Below are positions 29,443 to 39,605 of a DNA stretch of 64,000 nucleotides, in pieces. The notes under the pieces are model-generated. The model did not search any database and had not been told where the DNA came from. It was given only the letters and a program-made list of their open reading frames with translations. Positions within the stretch are counted from its first letter, which is position 1. Every line of letters begins with the position of its first letter. The translations under genes and the position numbers were made by a program. This DNA comes from Nocardia bhagyanarayanae. GTDB taxonomy: Bacteria; Actinomycetota; Actinomycetes; Mycobacteriales; Mycobacteriaceae. The stretch is from NCBI RefSeq assembly GCF_006716565.1, contig NZ_VFPG01000001.1:3534001-3598000 (forward strand). The letters run 5' to 3'.

Positions 29443-30537
29443 GTGCATCTACGCGGCGTGGTTCTACCGGACGACGAGGTGCGCGACCTCTGGGTGCGCG
29501 ACGGGCTGGTGTCCTTCGAGCCAGTGCCGGGCGCCGAAACCCTATGCGCCGCAGGGTGGATCGTGCCGGGGCTGGTGGACGCGCACTGCCACGTCGGCAT
29601 CCGCTACGGCGGCGGCAACGAGACCCGTGAAGGCGCGATCGCCCAAGCGGTGACCGAGCGCGACGCGGGCGCGCTGCTGCTGCGCGACGCCGGTTCGCCG
29701 ATCGATACGCGCTTCGTCGACGAGCACGAGGAACTACCGAAGATCATCCGCGCGGGCCGGCACATCGCGCGGCCCAAGCGCTACATCCGCGAGCTCGGCA
29801 TCGAACTCGACGACGAGCGCGACCTCCCGGAGATCGTGGCCGAGCAGGCGCGTTTCGGGGACGGCTGGGTGAAGATCGTCGGCGACTGGATCGACCGCTC
29901 CGTCGGCGACCTGCGTCCGCTGTGGAGCGACGCCATTCTGAAAGAGGCCATCGACGCCGCGCACGCCAACGGCGCCAGGGTGACCGCACACGTGTTCGGC
30001 GAGGACGCGCTGCCCGGGCTGATCAACGCGGGCATCGACTGCATCGAACACGGCACCGGCCTCACCGACGAGACCATCGAGATGATGGTCGAGCACGGCA
30101 CCGCACTGGTCCCGACGATGATCAACATCGACACCTTCCCGTCCATCGCCGACGGTGCGGGCAAATTCCCCGTCTACGCCGCCCACATGCGCGACCTGCA
30201 CCGCCGCGTGCGCCAGACGGTCGCCGCCGCGCACGACGCGGGCGTGCCCATCTACACCGGCACCGACGCGGGCGGCTCCATCCGGCACGGCCGCATCGCC
30301 GACGAGATCATCGCGCTGACCGGCGCGGGCCTGTCCGCGCACGACGCGCTCGGCGCCGCCTCCTGGAACGCGCGCGGCTGGCTCGATCGGCCCGGCATCG
30401 AGCACGGCGCGCCCGCCGACCTCGTCGTCTACCGGGAAGATCCCCGCGTCGCACCGGCAACCCTCAGCGCTCCGGAATTCGTCGTCCTGCGCGGCCGCGT
30501 CCACCGCGCCGCCGATCCGGTCACCGGTCACCGCTGA
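29443..30537 (+). CDS. Amidohydrolase family protein (imidazolonepropionase-like)
   Basis: 364 residues from GTG. The metal ligands H48 and H50 lie in VPGLVDAHCHVG. KIVGDW supplies the likely carbamylated or bridging lysine, TAHVFG and CIEHGTG the later histidines, and YTGTDAGG the catalytic aspartate. A C-terminal composite strand (APADLVVYREDP) is typical. The substrate is unknown. A related gene follows ffh in M. tuberculosis (Rv2915c), so it belongs to the conserved backbone. Confidence 0.9.
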   Translation: MHLRGVVLPDDEVRDLWVRDGLVSFEPVPGAETLCAAGWIVPGLVDAHCHVGIRYGGGNETREGAIAQAVTERDAGALLLRDAGSPIDTRFVDEHEELPKIIRAGRHIARPKRYIRELGIELDDERDLPEIVAEQARFGDGWVKIVGDWIDRSVGDLRPLWSDAILKEAIDAAHANGARVTAHVFGEDALPGLINAGIDCIEHGTGLTDETIEMMVEHGTALVPTMINIDTFPSIADGAGKFPVYAAHMRDLHRRVRQTVAAAHDAGVPIYTGTDAGGSIRHGRIADEIIALTGAGLSAHDALGAASWNARGWLDRPGIEHGAPADLVVYREDPRVAPATLSAPEFVVLRGRVHRAADPVTGHR

Positions 30538-30639
30538 CAGCGATTGTGTCCGGGCGGGCGGCGACGCCGACTCCGATGAATCCGGCGTCCTCGGCCCGTC
30601 GGTACTGGGGACGGCGTTTCGAACGAGGGAGGACAGCCG

Positions 30640-31194
30640 ATGCGAGATCTGGTGGTGACGGAGAACATCACGCTCGACGGGGTGATCGATGCGACGGAGG
30701 GGTGGTTCACGGTCGGCAACGACGCGGTGGACGATCAGTCCGACATCCTCGCCGAACTCATGGCACACACCGCCGCCTGCGACGCGGTGCTGTTCGGGCG
30801 CGTCACCTTCGAGGACATGCGCGGTTACTGGCCGCAGCAAACCGACGACCGGACCGGCATCACCGACGACCTGAACCAGATGGCGAAATACGTGGTGTCG
30901 CGCTCGATGGACGATCCGGGATGGCAGAACTCGACGGTGCTGCGCGGCCTGGACGAGGTGCGCGCACTGAAGGAGCGGCCGGGCAAGGACATCGTCTGCA
31001 CTGGAAGCATCGCGCTGGCGCACCAGCTCATCGAGGCCGGGCTGGTCGACGAGTACCGATTGTTCGTCTACCCGGTCGTGCTCGGCCGCGGCGCGCGGCT
31101 GTTCGCCGAGGGCGCGCGGATTCCGGCGCTGCGCCTCATCGAGAGCAAGCCGTTCCGTTCCGGTGTGGTGCTGCTGCGCTATCGCCCCGCCTGA
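30640..31194 (+). CDS. Dihydrofolate reductase-family (RibD C-terminal) protein
   Basis: 184 residues. ENITLDGVIDA at the N-terminus, DAVLFGRVTFEDMRGYW and IVCTGSIALAHQLIEAGLVDEYRLFVYPVVLGRG are the typical RibD_C/YyaP-type pattern with an NADPH site. Substrates of this family are mostly unknown; the proteins are neither true DHFR nor RibD. A GGGAGGA site precedes the ATG. It stands alone between the amidohydrolase and the S16 operon. Confidence 0.88.
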   Translation: MRDLVVTENITLDGVIDATEGWFTVGNDAVDDQSDILAELMAHTAACDAVLFGRVTFEDMRGYWPQQTDDRTGITDDLNQMAKYVVSRSMDDPGWQNSTVLRGLDEVRALKERPGKDIVCTGSIALAHQLIEAGLVDEYRLFVYPVVLGRGARLFAEGARIPALRLIESKPFRSGVVLLRYRPA

Positions 31195-31238
31195 TCGACG
31201 CGGTCGCCGAGCCCCTGGTGATCGAGGTCGCGAGGCGA

Positions 31239-31270
31239 TTTCGGGCGGAGCGCACGGGTCTGGCAGAATG
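31239..31270 (+). promoter_or_regulatory. Probable promoter of the rpsP operon
   Basis: TTTCGG (31239-31244) and CAGAAT (31264-31269) are spaced 19 bp apart, with GGTCTGGCAGAATG immediately around the -10. Nearly the same block precedes rplS (47437-47467), which supports a shared promoter design for these ribosomal genes. It implies a 5' leader of about 140 bases. Confidence 0.5.
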
Positions 31271-31415
31271 GACCACCGTCCTTCCGGACAGTGTCAGCCC
31301 GTCTCCGGTTACGTACCGCGCGGCGGTCACACACTTCAAGCGCGAAACCGGGCTCGCAGACCGTGCGGGTCGCTGAATCGCGCCGTGACCAACTACCTGA
31401 AAGAGGCAGATCAGC

Positions 31416-31847
31416 ATGGCTGTTCGCATCAAGCTCACCCGCATGGGCAAGATCCGCAACCCGCAGTACCGCGTCGTCGTCGCGGACGCCCGCACCCGTC
31501 GTGACGGCCGGGCCATCGAGTCCATCGGCAAGTACCACCCGAAGGAAGAGCCGTCGCTGATCGAGATCGACTCGGAGCGCGTGCAGTACTGGCTGGGCGT
31601 CGGCGCGCAGCCGACCGAGCCGGTGCAGCGCCTCCTGGAGATCACCGGTGACTGGCAGAAGTTCAAGGGCCTGCCGGGCGCCGAGGGCACGCTGAAGGTG
31701 AAGCCGGCCAAGCCGTCCAAGCTGGACCTGTTCAACGCCGCGCTGGCCGCCGCCGAGAACGAGCCGGTCGCCGAGGCCGTCACCCCGAAGAAGAAGGCCA
31801 AGAAGGAAGAGGCCGAGGGCGAGGCCGCGACCGAGGCTGCCGAGTAA
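31416..31847 (+). CDS. rpsP: 30S ribosomal protein S16
   Basis: 143 residues. [31 protein letters not shown] is the S16 core, and the first 80 residues align with all bacterial S16. The last 60 residues are an Ala/Glu/Lys-rich extension ([20 protein letters not shown]), as in other Mycobacteriales. AAAGAGG precedes the ATG. Its stop overlaps the khpA start (TAATG). First gene of the rpsP-khpA-rimM-trmD operon. Confidence 0.97.
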   Translation: MAVRIKLTRMGKIRNPQYRVVVADARTRRDGRAIESIGKYHPKEEPSLIEIDSERVQYWLGVGAQPTEPVQRLLEITGDWQKFKGLPGAEGTLKVKPAKPSKLDLFNAALAAAENEPVAEAVTPKKKAKKEEAEGEAATEAAE

Positions 31848-32089
31848 TGAGTGCTGTCGTGGCCGATGCTGTCGAGCACTTGGTGCGCGGCATCGTCGCC
31901 AATCCCGATGACGTCCGCGTCGAGCTGATCACCGGCCGCCGCGGGCGCACCGTCGAGGTGCACGTCCACCCCGAGGACCTGGGCAAGGTGATCGGCCGTG
32001 GCGGACGCACCGCGACCGCGCTGCGCACCCTCGTCGCGGGCATCGGCGGCCGGGGCATCCGGGTCGACGTGGTCGACACCGATCAGTAG
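31847..32089 (+). CDS. khpA: KH-domain RNA-binding protein KhpA
   Basis: 80 residues, one type-II KH domain with the GxxG loop GRGG in DLGKVIGRGGRTATALRTL. It overlaps rpsP by one base and is directly followed by rimM. KhpA pairs with KhpB/Jag in Gram-positives to bind RNA and affect cell division. The position between rpsP and rimM is conserved. Confidence 0.93.
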   Translation: MSAVVADAVEHLVRGIVANPDDVRVELITGRRGRTVEVHVHPEDLGKVIGRGGRTATALRTLVAGIGGRGIRVDVVDTDQ

Positions 32090-32614
32090 ATGGAACTCGT
32101 CGTAGGGCGGGTCGCCAAGTCGCACGGTGTGCGCGGCGAGCTCGTCGTCGAGGTCCGCACCGACGAACCCGAAGAGCGTTTCGCGGTGGGCGCCACCCTG
32201 CGTGGTCGCCTGCCGCGCTCGTCGGAGGTTCGCGACTTCACCGTGGAGTCGGCCCGCGAGCACTCGGGCCGGCTCCTCGTGTTTCTCGCCGGGATCGCCG
32301 ACCGCACCGCCGCCGACGCGCTGCGCGGCACGCTGTTCGTCGTGGACAGCGAAGATCTGCCGCCCTCGGACGATCCGGACGAGTTCTACGACCACGAGCT
32401 GGAGGGGCTGACCGTCCAGCTCACCGACGGCTCGGTCGTCGGCACGGTCACCGAGGTGCTGCATTCGGCGGCGGGAGAACTGCTTTCGGTGCGCGCCGCC
32501 GACGACGGCAGGGAGATCCTGATCCCGTTCGTCACGGCGATCGTGCCCACGGTGTCGCTGGCCGACGGGCTGGTGGTCATCGATCCGCCCGAGGGCCTGC
32601 TCGATCCCGAGTGA
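32090..32614 (+). CDS. rimM: Ribosome maturation factor RimM
   Basis: 174 residues. [22 protein letters not shown] is the RimM N-terminal barrel, and the C-terminal PRC-barrel ([23 protein letters not shown]) is complete. RimM binds S19 and helps 30S maturation. The ATG directly follows the khpA stop with no intergenic base, so coupling is expected. Confidence 0.95.
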   Translation: MELVVGRVAKSHGVRGELVVEVRTDEPEERFAVGATLRGRLPRSSEVRDFTVESAREHSGRLLVFLAGIADRTAADALRGTLFVVDSEDLPPSDDPDEFYDHELEGLTVQLTDGSVVGTVTEVLHSAAGELLSVRAADDGREILIPFVTAIVPTVSLADGLVVIDPPEGLLDPE

Positions 32615-32675
32615 TGAGCACGACGCGCGCCGCCGCGACCGGGCGCGGGAATCCCGGTGGAACGAAGGGGCTGGG

Positions 32676-33359
32676 ATGAGGCTCGACGTCATCACGATCT
32701 TTCCGGAGTATCTGGAGCCGCTGCGCACGGCGCTGCTCGGCAAGGCCATCGACAAGGGATTGATCTCCGTCGAGGTGCACGACCTGCGGCGCTGGACGCA
32801 CGACGTGCACAAGTCGGTCGACGATTCGCCGTACGGCGGCGGGCCGGGCATGGTCATGAAGCCGACCGTGTGGGGCGACGCGCTGGACGAGGTGTGCCCG
32901 GACGACGCACTGCTGGTGGTGCCCACCCCGGCGGGCGTCCCGTTCACCCAGGCCACCGCGCAGCGCTGGGCCACCGAACAGCACTTGGTCTTCGCCTGCG
33001 GGCGCTACGAGGGCATCGATCAGCGCGTGTTCGACGACGCCGCGCGGCGGGTGCGCGTCGAAGAGGTCAGCATCGGCGACTACGTTCTCATCGGCGGCGA
33101 GGCCGCGGTGCTGGTGATGACCGAGGCGGTCGTGCGGCTGCTGCCCGGCGTGCTCGGGAATCAGCAGTCCCATCAAGAGGATTCGTTCTCCGACGGCCTG
33201 CTCGAAGGCCCGAGCTATACCCGTCCCGTCAGCTGGCGCGGCCTCGACGTGCCGCCGATCCTGCTCTCCGGCGACCACGCGAAAGTCGCCGCCTGGCGCC
33301 GCGAACAGTCGCTGGCCCGCACCCGCGAACGCCGCCCGGACCTGCTGCCGCCGGAGTGA
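32676..33359 (+). CDS. trmD: tRNA (guanine-N1-)-methyltransferase TrmD
   Basis: 227 residues. [42 protein letters not shown] and the [17 protein letters not shown] knot region are all present. TrmD methylates G37 of tRNAs read by CNN codons using SAM and is essential. AGGGGCTGGG precedes the ATG, 61 bp after rimM. Last gene of the S16 operon. Confidence 0.96.
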   Translation: MRLDVITIFPEYLEPLRTALLGKAIDKGLISVEVHDLRRWTHDVHKSVDDSPYGGGPGMVMKPTVWGDALDEVCPDDALLVVPTPAGVPFTQATAQRWATEQHLVFACGRYEGIDQRVFDDAARRVRVEEVSIGDYVLIGGEAAVLVMTEAVVRLLPGVLGNQQSHQEDSFSDGLLEGPSYTRPVSWRGLDVPPILLSGDHAKVAAWRREQSLARTRERRPDLLPPE

Positions 33360-33435
33360 GCGATCCGGCGGCCGAATTCCCAAGGACGCCAACGTCCTCC
33401 GGGTTGCCGGCCGACCGGATGATCGAAGGTGTCGT

Positions 33436-33828
33436 TCAGTCGGGCAACTGTGCCGTCGTGATGCAGAACGGATGCCCGGCCGGATCCAGCAGGACCCGCC
33501 AACGGTCGCCAGGCTGGGTCGGCGCGGGCACCGCACCCAATGCGAGCGCGCGTTGCTCGCACGCGTCCAGGTCGTCGTCGGCCGCCAAATCCAAGTGCAC
33601 GATCGAGCTGCCGGGCCACACCGGCGGCTTGTAGTCCGCGATCCGCTGCGCGATGACCGCTAGACCGGACGGGATGCGGATCGCCGCGCTGCGCTCCTTG
33701 CTCCACAGCGTGTGCCCGCCGAGCAGATCGAGGTAGAACCGCGCGAGCGCATCGGGGTCGGCGCAGTCCAGGGACAATCCCGCGATACGGAAAGGCTCTG
33801 TCACGCAAGGGAGTGTAGGGCGGGCCAC
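33436..33828 (-). CDS. VOC/glyoxalase-like domain protein
   Basis: 130 residues. Two beta-alpha-beta-beta-beta halves: FRIAGLSLDCADPDALARFYLDLLGG, then IVHLDLAADDDLDACEQRALALGA and RVLLDPAGHPFCI. This matches the actinobacterial glyoxalase-like (Glyoxalase_6) branch. Possible metal residues are H and D/E in the VHLDL and PAGHPFC strands. The substrate is unknown. It converges with trmD. GTG 33828 is taken; GTG 33804 is possible. Confidence 0.82.
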   Translation of the reverse strand: MARPTLPCVTEPFRIAGLSLDCADPDALARFYLDLLGGHTLWSKERSAAIRIPSGLAVIAQRIADYKPPVWPGSSIVHLDLAADDDLDACEQRALALGAVPAPTQPGDRWRVLLDPAGHPFCITTAQLPD

Positions 33829-33933
33829 ATCGCCGCCCCGACCCGGGAGCCCTCCAATGCCCGCCGCAATCCCTTGGCGGCCGGGCGAATTGACCCGGGC
33901 ACGCCGAAGATCGAAGAGGCGCGGGGTAGTTCG

Positions 33934-35118
33934 CTATCGAGCCGGTATGACAGCGATGCTGCCGTTCGCCCCGGGGACCATCAGCCCCCAGGGCGCCACG
34001 CTCGGCGGTTCCGAATGATCCAGTGCCATGGTCAGAATCGGCGTCTCGCCACGCACACTGCTTTTCGGGCCCGCGACCAGGGTGCGTTCGCCGGTGCGCA
34101 GATCGTAGGCGAGCAGCGAGATCTCGGAATAGTGGTCGAGACGTTTGCGCATGGAGGCCAGCGTGACGTTGCTACTGGTAGCCGAGTAGGGGATGACTTC
34201 CTCGTCGCGCTCGAGTGCGGTGGTCCAGCGCACCGTGCCGTCCAGCTCTTCCAGCCGCATCGCGGTGTTGTCGGCGAGCGTGGTGCTGTCCATCACGAGC
34301 GCGGAGCGGTCCGGGCGTGGCAGGCGATAGCGCCCTTTGTCGTCGCCGCGCCGGGCGATCGGCTCACCGGTGCGGAGGTCCACGATCTCGCGCTCCGCGC
34401 CCGACAGGATCGAGGCCGTGCTGGTCGTCTCCAGCGCCAGCGTGTCGCGGCCGGCCAGTCGCCGCTGCCAGAGGACGGCGCCCGTTTCCGGAGACAAGGT
34501 GCCGACGATCTGGTCGATCGGGGTGCCGTCCGGTTCAGTCCGGGTTCCGCACCGGAAGATCACGACATCGCGGATCCACAGCAGTGTCAGGAAGTCCTTC
34601 GGTAGCGGGACCGCGCATCCGAGGGCGGCGGCGTCCACCGCCCACCGGAGCGCCCTGGTCCGCGGGTTGTGGAAGACGAACCGATCGTCGACAGCATCGC
34701 CTTCGTACCATTCCTCCGCCGAGGTGGACCACAGCTCCTCGCCGGACTCCGCGTCGTAGGCGACCAGGCCGGGTACGTCCTGCCAACCCACCAGCAGGAC
34801 ATCGCGGAAGGGCACCGTCTTCGTACGCTTGGCGTCCGGTCGCGTACCAGGTCGGCGCAGGGTCCAGCGCCGGTCACCGGTGCGCGGATCGATGCCGACC
34901 ACCGCGTCACCGATGATCGCGTAGATCCCCGACTGGGTGACCGCGATTTCCTCGTACGGGCCGATCTCGAGCCGGACGATGCCCTCCAGGTCGAGAATCG
35001 GGGCGTCCGATGGTGCGATCGCCGGGGGCGTCTCGGGATCGCAGGACGTCAGTCCGGCCGTCAGTGCGATCGCGACGAGTACTCGCGCCACCACACTCGA
35101 ACGTCGTCGATCACTCAT
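33934..35118 (-). CDS. PQQ-like beta-propeller lipoprotein
   Basis: 394 residues from ATG, with GGGAGGAG upstream. A signal peptide with lipobox LTSC predicts lipidation at C26. The mature part has repeated blades such as AIIGDAVVGIDPRTGDRRWTL, VAYDAESGEELW, LSPETGAVLWQ and LLAYDLRTGERTL, as in PQQ-binding-like (BamB-like) propellers. It probably sits on the outer face of the membrane as a binding or scaffold protein; cofactor and partners are unknown. It is 86 bp downstream of the LuxR-type regulator gene on the same strand. Confidence 0.85.
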   Translation of the reverse strand: MSDRRRSSVVARVLVAIALTAGLTSCDPETPPAIAPSDAPILDLEGIVRLEIGPYEEIAVTQSGIYAIIGDAVVGIDPRTGDRRWTLRRPGTRPDAKRTKTVPFRDVLLVGWQDVPGLVAYDAESGEELWSTSAEEWYEGDAVDDRFVFHNPRTRALRWAVDAAALGCAVPLPKDFLTLLWIRDVVIFRCGTRTEPDGTPIDQIVGTLSPETGAVLWQRRLAGRDTLALETTSTASILSGAEREIVDLRTGEPIARRGDDKGRYRLPRPDRSALVMDSTTLADNTAMRLEELDGTVRWTTALERDEEVIPYSATSSNVTLASMRKRLDHYSEISLLAYDLRTGERTLVAGPKSSVRGETPILTMALDHSEPPSVAPWGLMVPGANGSIAVIPAR

Positions 35119-35204
35119 CCGCGGCTCCTCCCCGAAAGCAACCCCATGATCATGGCACGCCGCGCACCGACGGTCCGTGGTGGATGAGGGAGGCCCGGAC
35201 CGGC

Positions 35205-36065
35205 TCAGGGGAGGAGGCCGAGGCGGCGGGCGGTGACGACGGCCTCGTGGCGGGTGCGCGCGTCCAGTTTGATCATGGCGTTGCGCAGGTAGCTCTTCAC
35301 CGTTTCCGCGCCGAGCGAGAGGCGTTGCGCCGCTTCCTGATTGGTGCAGCCGAGCGCGATCTCGGCGAGCACGTCCAATTCCCGGCGGGACAGGCGCGGC
35401 GCGTCGGGAGCGGGTTCGCCGGTGAGGACGCGGCCGAGGCGGTCGCAGATTCCGTGCAGCCGGGCGCGCAATCGCTCGTCGGTGGCCGTGCGGGCCAGGC
35501 CGCGCAGTTCGGCGCCGATGTCCCGCAGTTCCTCGGTCACGACGGGCGCGGTGTCCGGGGTCGGCGTCGTCATCTCCAGCAGCCGGAGCCGCCGGTCGAC
35601 TTCGTCGCGGATCGCGAACTCGGTGGCCAGTCGTTTGCCCGCCTGCACCATCAGATCGGCGGTCCGGTCGCCGAGCGGGCTCGCGCCGCGCGTCGCGGCG
35701 TAGAGCACCGCGCGCGACCGATCGTCGACGACCACCGGCACCGCGAGCACCGAGCGGATGCCCTCGCCCGAGACCGGAGCGTCGTAGTGGTGGGTGATGG
35801 AGGCGGCATTGCGGTAGTCCGCCACCGACGCCGGCCTGCGCATATCCATGACCCGGCCGCCGAGGCCCGAACTGCGCAGCACGGTGAGGCCGCGCAGCCC
35901 GTTGGTCATCGTCCCGACGAACTCGGTGAGCAGCAACGCATCCTCGTGCACCTCGCCACCGAATACGACGGGGACGCCCGCCCGGTGCGCCACCCAGCGG
36001 ATCTCGGCGCGCAGCGCGTCCGCGTCGCGGGGGCGCAGCAGGGAAGTGGTGGTCAAACGACTCAC
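35205..36065 (-). CDS. GAF-LuxR transcriptional regulator
   Basis: 286 residues from GTG 36065, with AAAAGGGG upstream; TTG 36098 is a weaker option. Residues about 30-150 resemble a GAF domain (IRSVLAVPVVVDDRSRAVLYAATR). The C-terminal LuxR helix-turn-helix is clear: LSRRELDVLAEIALGCTNQEAA...TVKSYLRNAMIKL. It has no phosphorylation-type receiver domain. It is divergent from two acyl-CoA ligase genes across about 90 bp and is their likely regulator, as GAF-LuxR proteins commonly neighbour fatty or aromatic acid catabolic genes. Confidence 0.85.
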   Translation of the reverse strand: MSRLTTTSLLRPRDADALRAEIRWVAHRAGVPVVFGGEVHEDALLLTEFVGTMTNGLRGLTVLRSSGLGGRVMDMRRPASVADYRNAASITHHYDAPVSGEGIRSVLAVPVVVDDRSRAVLYAATRGASPLGDRTADLMVQAGKRLATEFAIRDEVDRRLRLLEMTTPTPDTAPVVTEELRDIGAELRGLARTATDERLRARLHGICDRLGRVLTGEPAPDAPRLSRRELDVLAEIALGCTNQEAAQRLSLGAETVKSYLRNAMIKLDARTRHEAVVTARRLGLLP

Positions 36066-36152
36066 CCCTTTTCGGGGGTAGTGACGAACGTGATGCAACC
36101 CACATCCTAGGGGACACGAGGGTGGCGTGGATCACCGACGAGGAGAGGCGAG

Positions 36153-37796
36153 ATGAGCACGGACCTGGACGCGCGGGTGCGCGAGCTGCTGGAGTGTTAC
36201 GACGGACCGGAGGCGTGTGCGGCCGAACTGCTGTGCGACCGCCATCCGGCGGACCGCGTCGCGTTCACGGTGGTGGACGCCGACCTGAGCGCCACCGACC
36301 TCACCTACGGCGAACTGCGCGAGCGTTCGGCGCGTTTCGCCGCGGCGCTGGCCGGACTCGGTGTCGGGCGCGGCGATCGCGTCGCGACCCTGATGGGCAA
36401 GTCCGCGGATCTGATCGTGGCGCTGCTCGGCATCTGGCGTCGCGGCGCGGTGCACGTTCCGCTGTTCACCGCGTTCGCGCCGCCCGCCATCGCGTTCCGC
36501 TTGACGGCCAGCCGCGCCGCGCTCGTGGTCGCGGACGCCGATCAGGCCGCGAAGCTGGCTCCCGGCGACGACATTCCGGCCGACGCGTCGTGGCGGCTGG
36601 TCGTCGCGGGATCCGCCGAGAAAGTCGGACCCGACACGTTGCGTTTCGCCGACCTGCTCGACGCGTACACCGCCGACGACCCGCGCGCCGCCGCCGTCGC
36701 GATCGGCGGTGACGGGCTGCTCGTCCAGCTGTTCACCAGCGGCACCACCGGCACCCCGAAGGGCGTGCCGATCCCGCTGCGCGCGCTGGCGTCCTTCCAC
36801 GCGTATCAGGAGTTCGCGCTGGACGTCCGGCCCGACGACGTCTATTGGAACGCCGCCGATCCGGGGTGGGCCTACGGGCTCTACTACGCGATCCTGAGCC
36901 CGCTCGCGTCGGGCACCCGCAGCCTGCTGCTGCACGCGGGCTTCTCCGCGTCGCTCACCTGGCGGGTCATGGAGCGCTTCGGGGTCACCAACTTCGCCGC
37001 GGCGCCCACCGTCTACCGCGCCCTGCGCGCCGAAGACACCGCGCCGCCAACGGGTTTCGCGCTGCGTCGCGCGTCCTCCGCGGGCGAACCGCTCACCCCC
37101 GAGGTCGTCGCCTGGTCGGCGCGGAACCTGGGCGTCGCCGTCCGGGATCACTACGGGCAGACCGAGCACGGCATGGTCGTCTGCAACGCCTGGCACGACG
37201 AGCTCAGCGCCGCGGCCCCGCTCGGCTCCATGGGCAAGCAGCTGCCCGGCTGGACCTGCGCCGTGCTCGCCGAGGACGCCGACGTCGAGGCCGCGCCCGG
37301 CGAACTCGGCCGGGTGGCGATCGACACCGAGCGCAGCCCACTGCTGTGGTTCCTGGGCTATCTCGACGCCCCGGAGCGCACCGCGCAGCGCTACACCGCC
37401 GACGGTCGTTGGTATCTCACCGGCGACGCCGGATCCCGCGACGCCGACGGGTTCTTCCACTTCTCCGCCCGCGACGACGACGTGATCATCATGGCGGGCT
37501 ACCGCATCGGTCCGTTCGAGGTGGAGAGCGTGCTGGTGCTGCACGATCAGGTCGCCGAGGCCGCGGTGGTGGGTCTGCCGGACGAACTGCGCGGCGAAGT
37601 GCTGGAGGCATTCGTGGTATTGCGCAATGGATCCGCGGGCAGCGCCGAATTGGCCGCCGAGCTACAGCGACTGGTGAAAGAGAAATTCGCGGCGCACGCC
37701 TATCCGCGCCGGGTGCATTTCGTGACGAGCCTGCCGAAGACGCCCAGCGGCAAGGTGCAGCGTTTCGTGCTGCGGCAGCAGGGAGGCGCGCGATGA
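36153..37796 (+). CDS. AMP-binding acyl-CoA synthetase
   Basis: 547 residues. Adenylation motifs: [17 protein letters not shown] (A3), YGQTEHGM (A5), [18 protein letters not shown] (A7), [21 protein letters not shown] (A8) and the catalytic lysine in KTPSGKVQR (A10). The overall form is close to acetyl/medium-chain acyl-CoA synthetases. It activates a carboxylic acid to acyl-AMP, then acyl-CoA; chain length cannot be read here. The stop overlaps the next ligase start (ATGA), so the two enzymes are coexpressed. Confidence 0.92.
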   Translation: MSTDLDARVRELLECYDGPEACAAELLCDRHPADRVAFTVVDADLSATDLTYGELRERSARFAAALAGLGVGRGDRVATLMGKSADLIVALLGIWRRGAVHVPLFTAFAPPAIAFRLTASRAALVVADADQAAKLAPGDDIPADASWRLVVAGSAEKVGPDTLRFADLLDAYTADDPRAAAVAIGGDGLLVQLFTSGTTGTPKGVPIPLRALASFHAYQEFALDVRPDDVYWNAADPGWAYGLYYAILSPLASGTRSLLLHAGFSASLTWRVMERFGVTNFAAAPTVYRALRAEDTAPPTGFALRRASSAGEPLTPEVVAWSARNLGVAVRDHYGQTEHGMVVCNAWHDELSAAAPLGSMGKQLPGWTCAVLAEDADVEAAPGELGRVAIDTERSPLLWFLGYLDAPERTAQRYTADGRWYLTGDAGSRDADGFFHFSARDDDVIIMAGYRIGPFEVESVLVLHDQVAEAAVVGLPDELRGEVLEAFVVLRNGSAGSAELAAELQRLVKEKFAAHAYPRRVHFVTSLPKTPSGKVQRFVLRQQGGAR

Positions 37797-39427
37797 TTCC
37801 CGCGCTGCCGAGCTACGCCTCGGGCACCTCGGACGCGCCGCTGCTCGGCGACACCATCGGCGCCAACCTGGACCGCACGGCGGCGGCGCATCCGGATCGG
37901 GAAGCCTTGGTGGACTTGCCGACCGGACGCCGCTGGACCTACCGCGAGCTCGTCGCGGCGGTGGACGCGATAGCGTCCGGTCTCGCCGCCCGCGGTCTCG
38001 CCAAGGGCGATCGCGTCGGCATCTGGGCGCCCAACTGCGCGGAGTGGTTCCTCGTGCAGTACGCCACCGCCAAGCTGGGCGCGATCCTGGTCAACATCAA
38101 TCCGGCCTACCGCACCAGCGAACTCGGATACGTGCTGCGCCAGGCCGGGGTTCGGATGCTCGTCGCCGCGCCGGAGTTCAAGACCTCGGACTATGTCGCG
38201 ATGATCGAAGAAGTCCGGCCCGAATGTCCCGGCCTCGACCAGGTTCTGATCCTCGGCGGCGCGGACTGGGCCGCGGTGGCCGACGCGCCGGTCGACGCCG
38301 AGCGGCTGGCCGCCGTCGCGCAGGCGCTGTCGGCGGACGATCCGATCAACATCCAGTACACCTCGGGCACAACGGGTTTCCCGAAGGGCGCCACGCTCAG
38401 TCATCACAACATCCTCAACAACGGCTACTTCGTCGGTGAGCTGTGCGGATACACCGAGCAGGACCGGATCTGCGTGCCGGTGCCCTTCTACCACTGCTTC
38501 GGCATGGTGATGGGCAACTTGGCGGCCACCAGTCACGGTGCGGCGGTGGTGATTCCGGCGCCGTCCTTCGATCCGGCCGCCACCCTGGACGCGGTCGTCC
38601 GTGAGCGCTGCACTTCCCTCTACGGCGTACCGACGATGTTCATCGCGGTGCTCGCCGAGCTGGACGCGGTCCTCGAAAAGACGGGCGAGACACCGGATCT
38701 GTCGACATTGCGCACCGGCATCATGGCGGGTTCGCCGTGTCCGGTGGAGGTGATGAAGCGGGTCATCGACAGGCTCGGCATGCACGAGGTGTGCATCTGC
38801 TACGGCATGACCGAAACGTCTCCGGTCTCCACCCAGACCCGCCGCGACGACGACCTCGATCGCCGGACGGCGACCGTCGGTCGCGTCGGCCCGCATCTCG
38901 AGGTCAAGATCGTGGATCCCGCGACGGGTCTGACCGTTCCGCGCGGCGAGCCCGGCGAACTGTGCACCCGCGGCTATTCGGTGATGCTCGGTTACTGGGA
39001 TCAGCCGGACAAGACCGCCGAGGCCATCGACGCCGCCCGCTGGATGCACACCGGCGACATCGGCGTGATGGACGCCGATGGATACATCGCCGTGACGGGC
39101 CGGATCAAGGACATGGTCATCCGCGGCGGCGAAAACATCTACCCCCGCGAGATCGAGGAGTTCCTCTACACCCACCCGGACATCCTGGACGCCCAGGTGA
39201 TCGGTGTGCCCGACGCGAAGTACGGCGAGGAACTGATGGCCTGGATCCGCATGCGCGAGGGCGCCACGCCACTGGACGCCGAGGCCCTGCGCGCCTTCTG
39301 CACCGGCAAACTCGCCCACTTCAAGATCCCGCGCTACGTCCACTTGGTCGACGAATTCCCGATGACGGTCACGGGCAAGATCCGCAAGGCCGAGATGCGC
39401 GAGATAGCAAAGGAACTGCTCGGCTAG
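37793..39427 (+). CDS. AMP-binding acyl-CoA ligase (FadD35-like)
   Basis: 544 residues from ATG, overlapping the upstream ligase by four bases. Motifs: [58 protein letters not shown] with [14 protein letters not shown], and [12 protein letters not shown] with the catalytic lysine. It resembles the acyl-CoA synthetase group often annotated as AMP-binding protein or FadD35. Two tandem ligases suggest two acids or two steps of a degradative route controlled by the divergent GAF-LuxR gene. Confidence 0.92.
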   Translation: MIPALPSYASGTSDAPLLGDTIGANLDRTAAAHPDREALVDLPTGRRWTYRELVAAVDAIASGLAARGLAKGDRVGIWAPNCAEWFLVQYATAKLGAILVNINPAYRTSELGYVLRQAGVRMLVAAPEFKTSDYVAMIEEVRPECPGLDQVLILGGADWAAVADAPVDAERLAAVAQALSADDPINIQYTSGTTGFPKGATLSHHNILNNGYFVGELCGYTEQDRICVPVPFYHCFGMVMGNLAATSHGAAVVIPAPSFDPAATLDAVVRERCTSLYGVPTMFIAVLAELDAVLEKTGETPDLSTLRTGIMAGSPCPVEVMKRVIDRLGMHEVCICYGMTETSPVSTQTRRDDDLDRRTATVGRVGPHLEVKIVDPATGLTVPRGEPGELCTRGYSVMLGYWDQPDKTAEAIDAARWMHTGDIGVMDADGYIAVTGRIKDMVIRGGENIYPREIEEFLYTHPDILDAQVIGVPDAKYGEELMAWIRMREGATPLDAEALRAFCTGKLAHFKIPRYVHLVDEFPMTVTGKIRKAEMREIAKELLG

Positions 39428-39605
39428 CCCGAGCCGAGCCACCCATCCCCGGAGGACGGGCTCGCCGAACCGCGAGCCCTTCCTTCGGGCCTGATGGGCG
39501 CGGCCGGATGTTGTCCGTCGCCAACCCGCGCACGGCCGGAGCGAATACGGAGATCCCCTTACCGAGGCGACAACTGATTTCGCAAGATCCGGGTAACTCA
39601 CCGGG

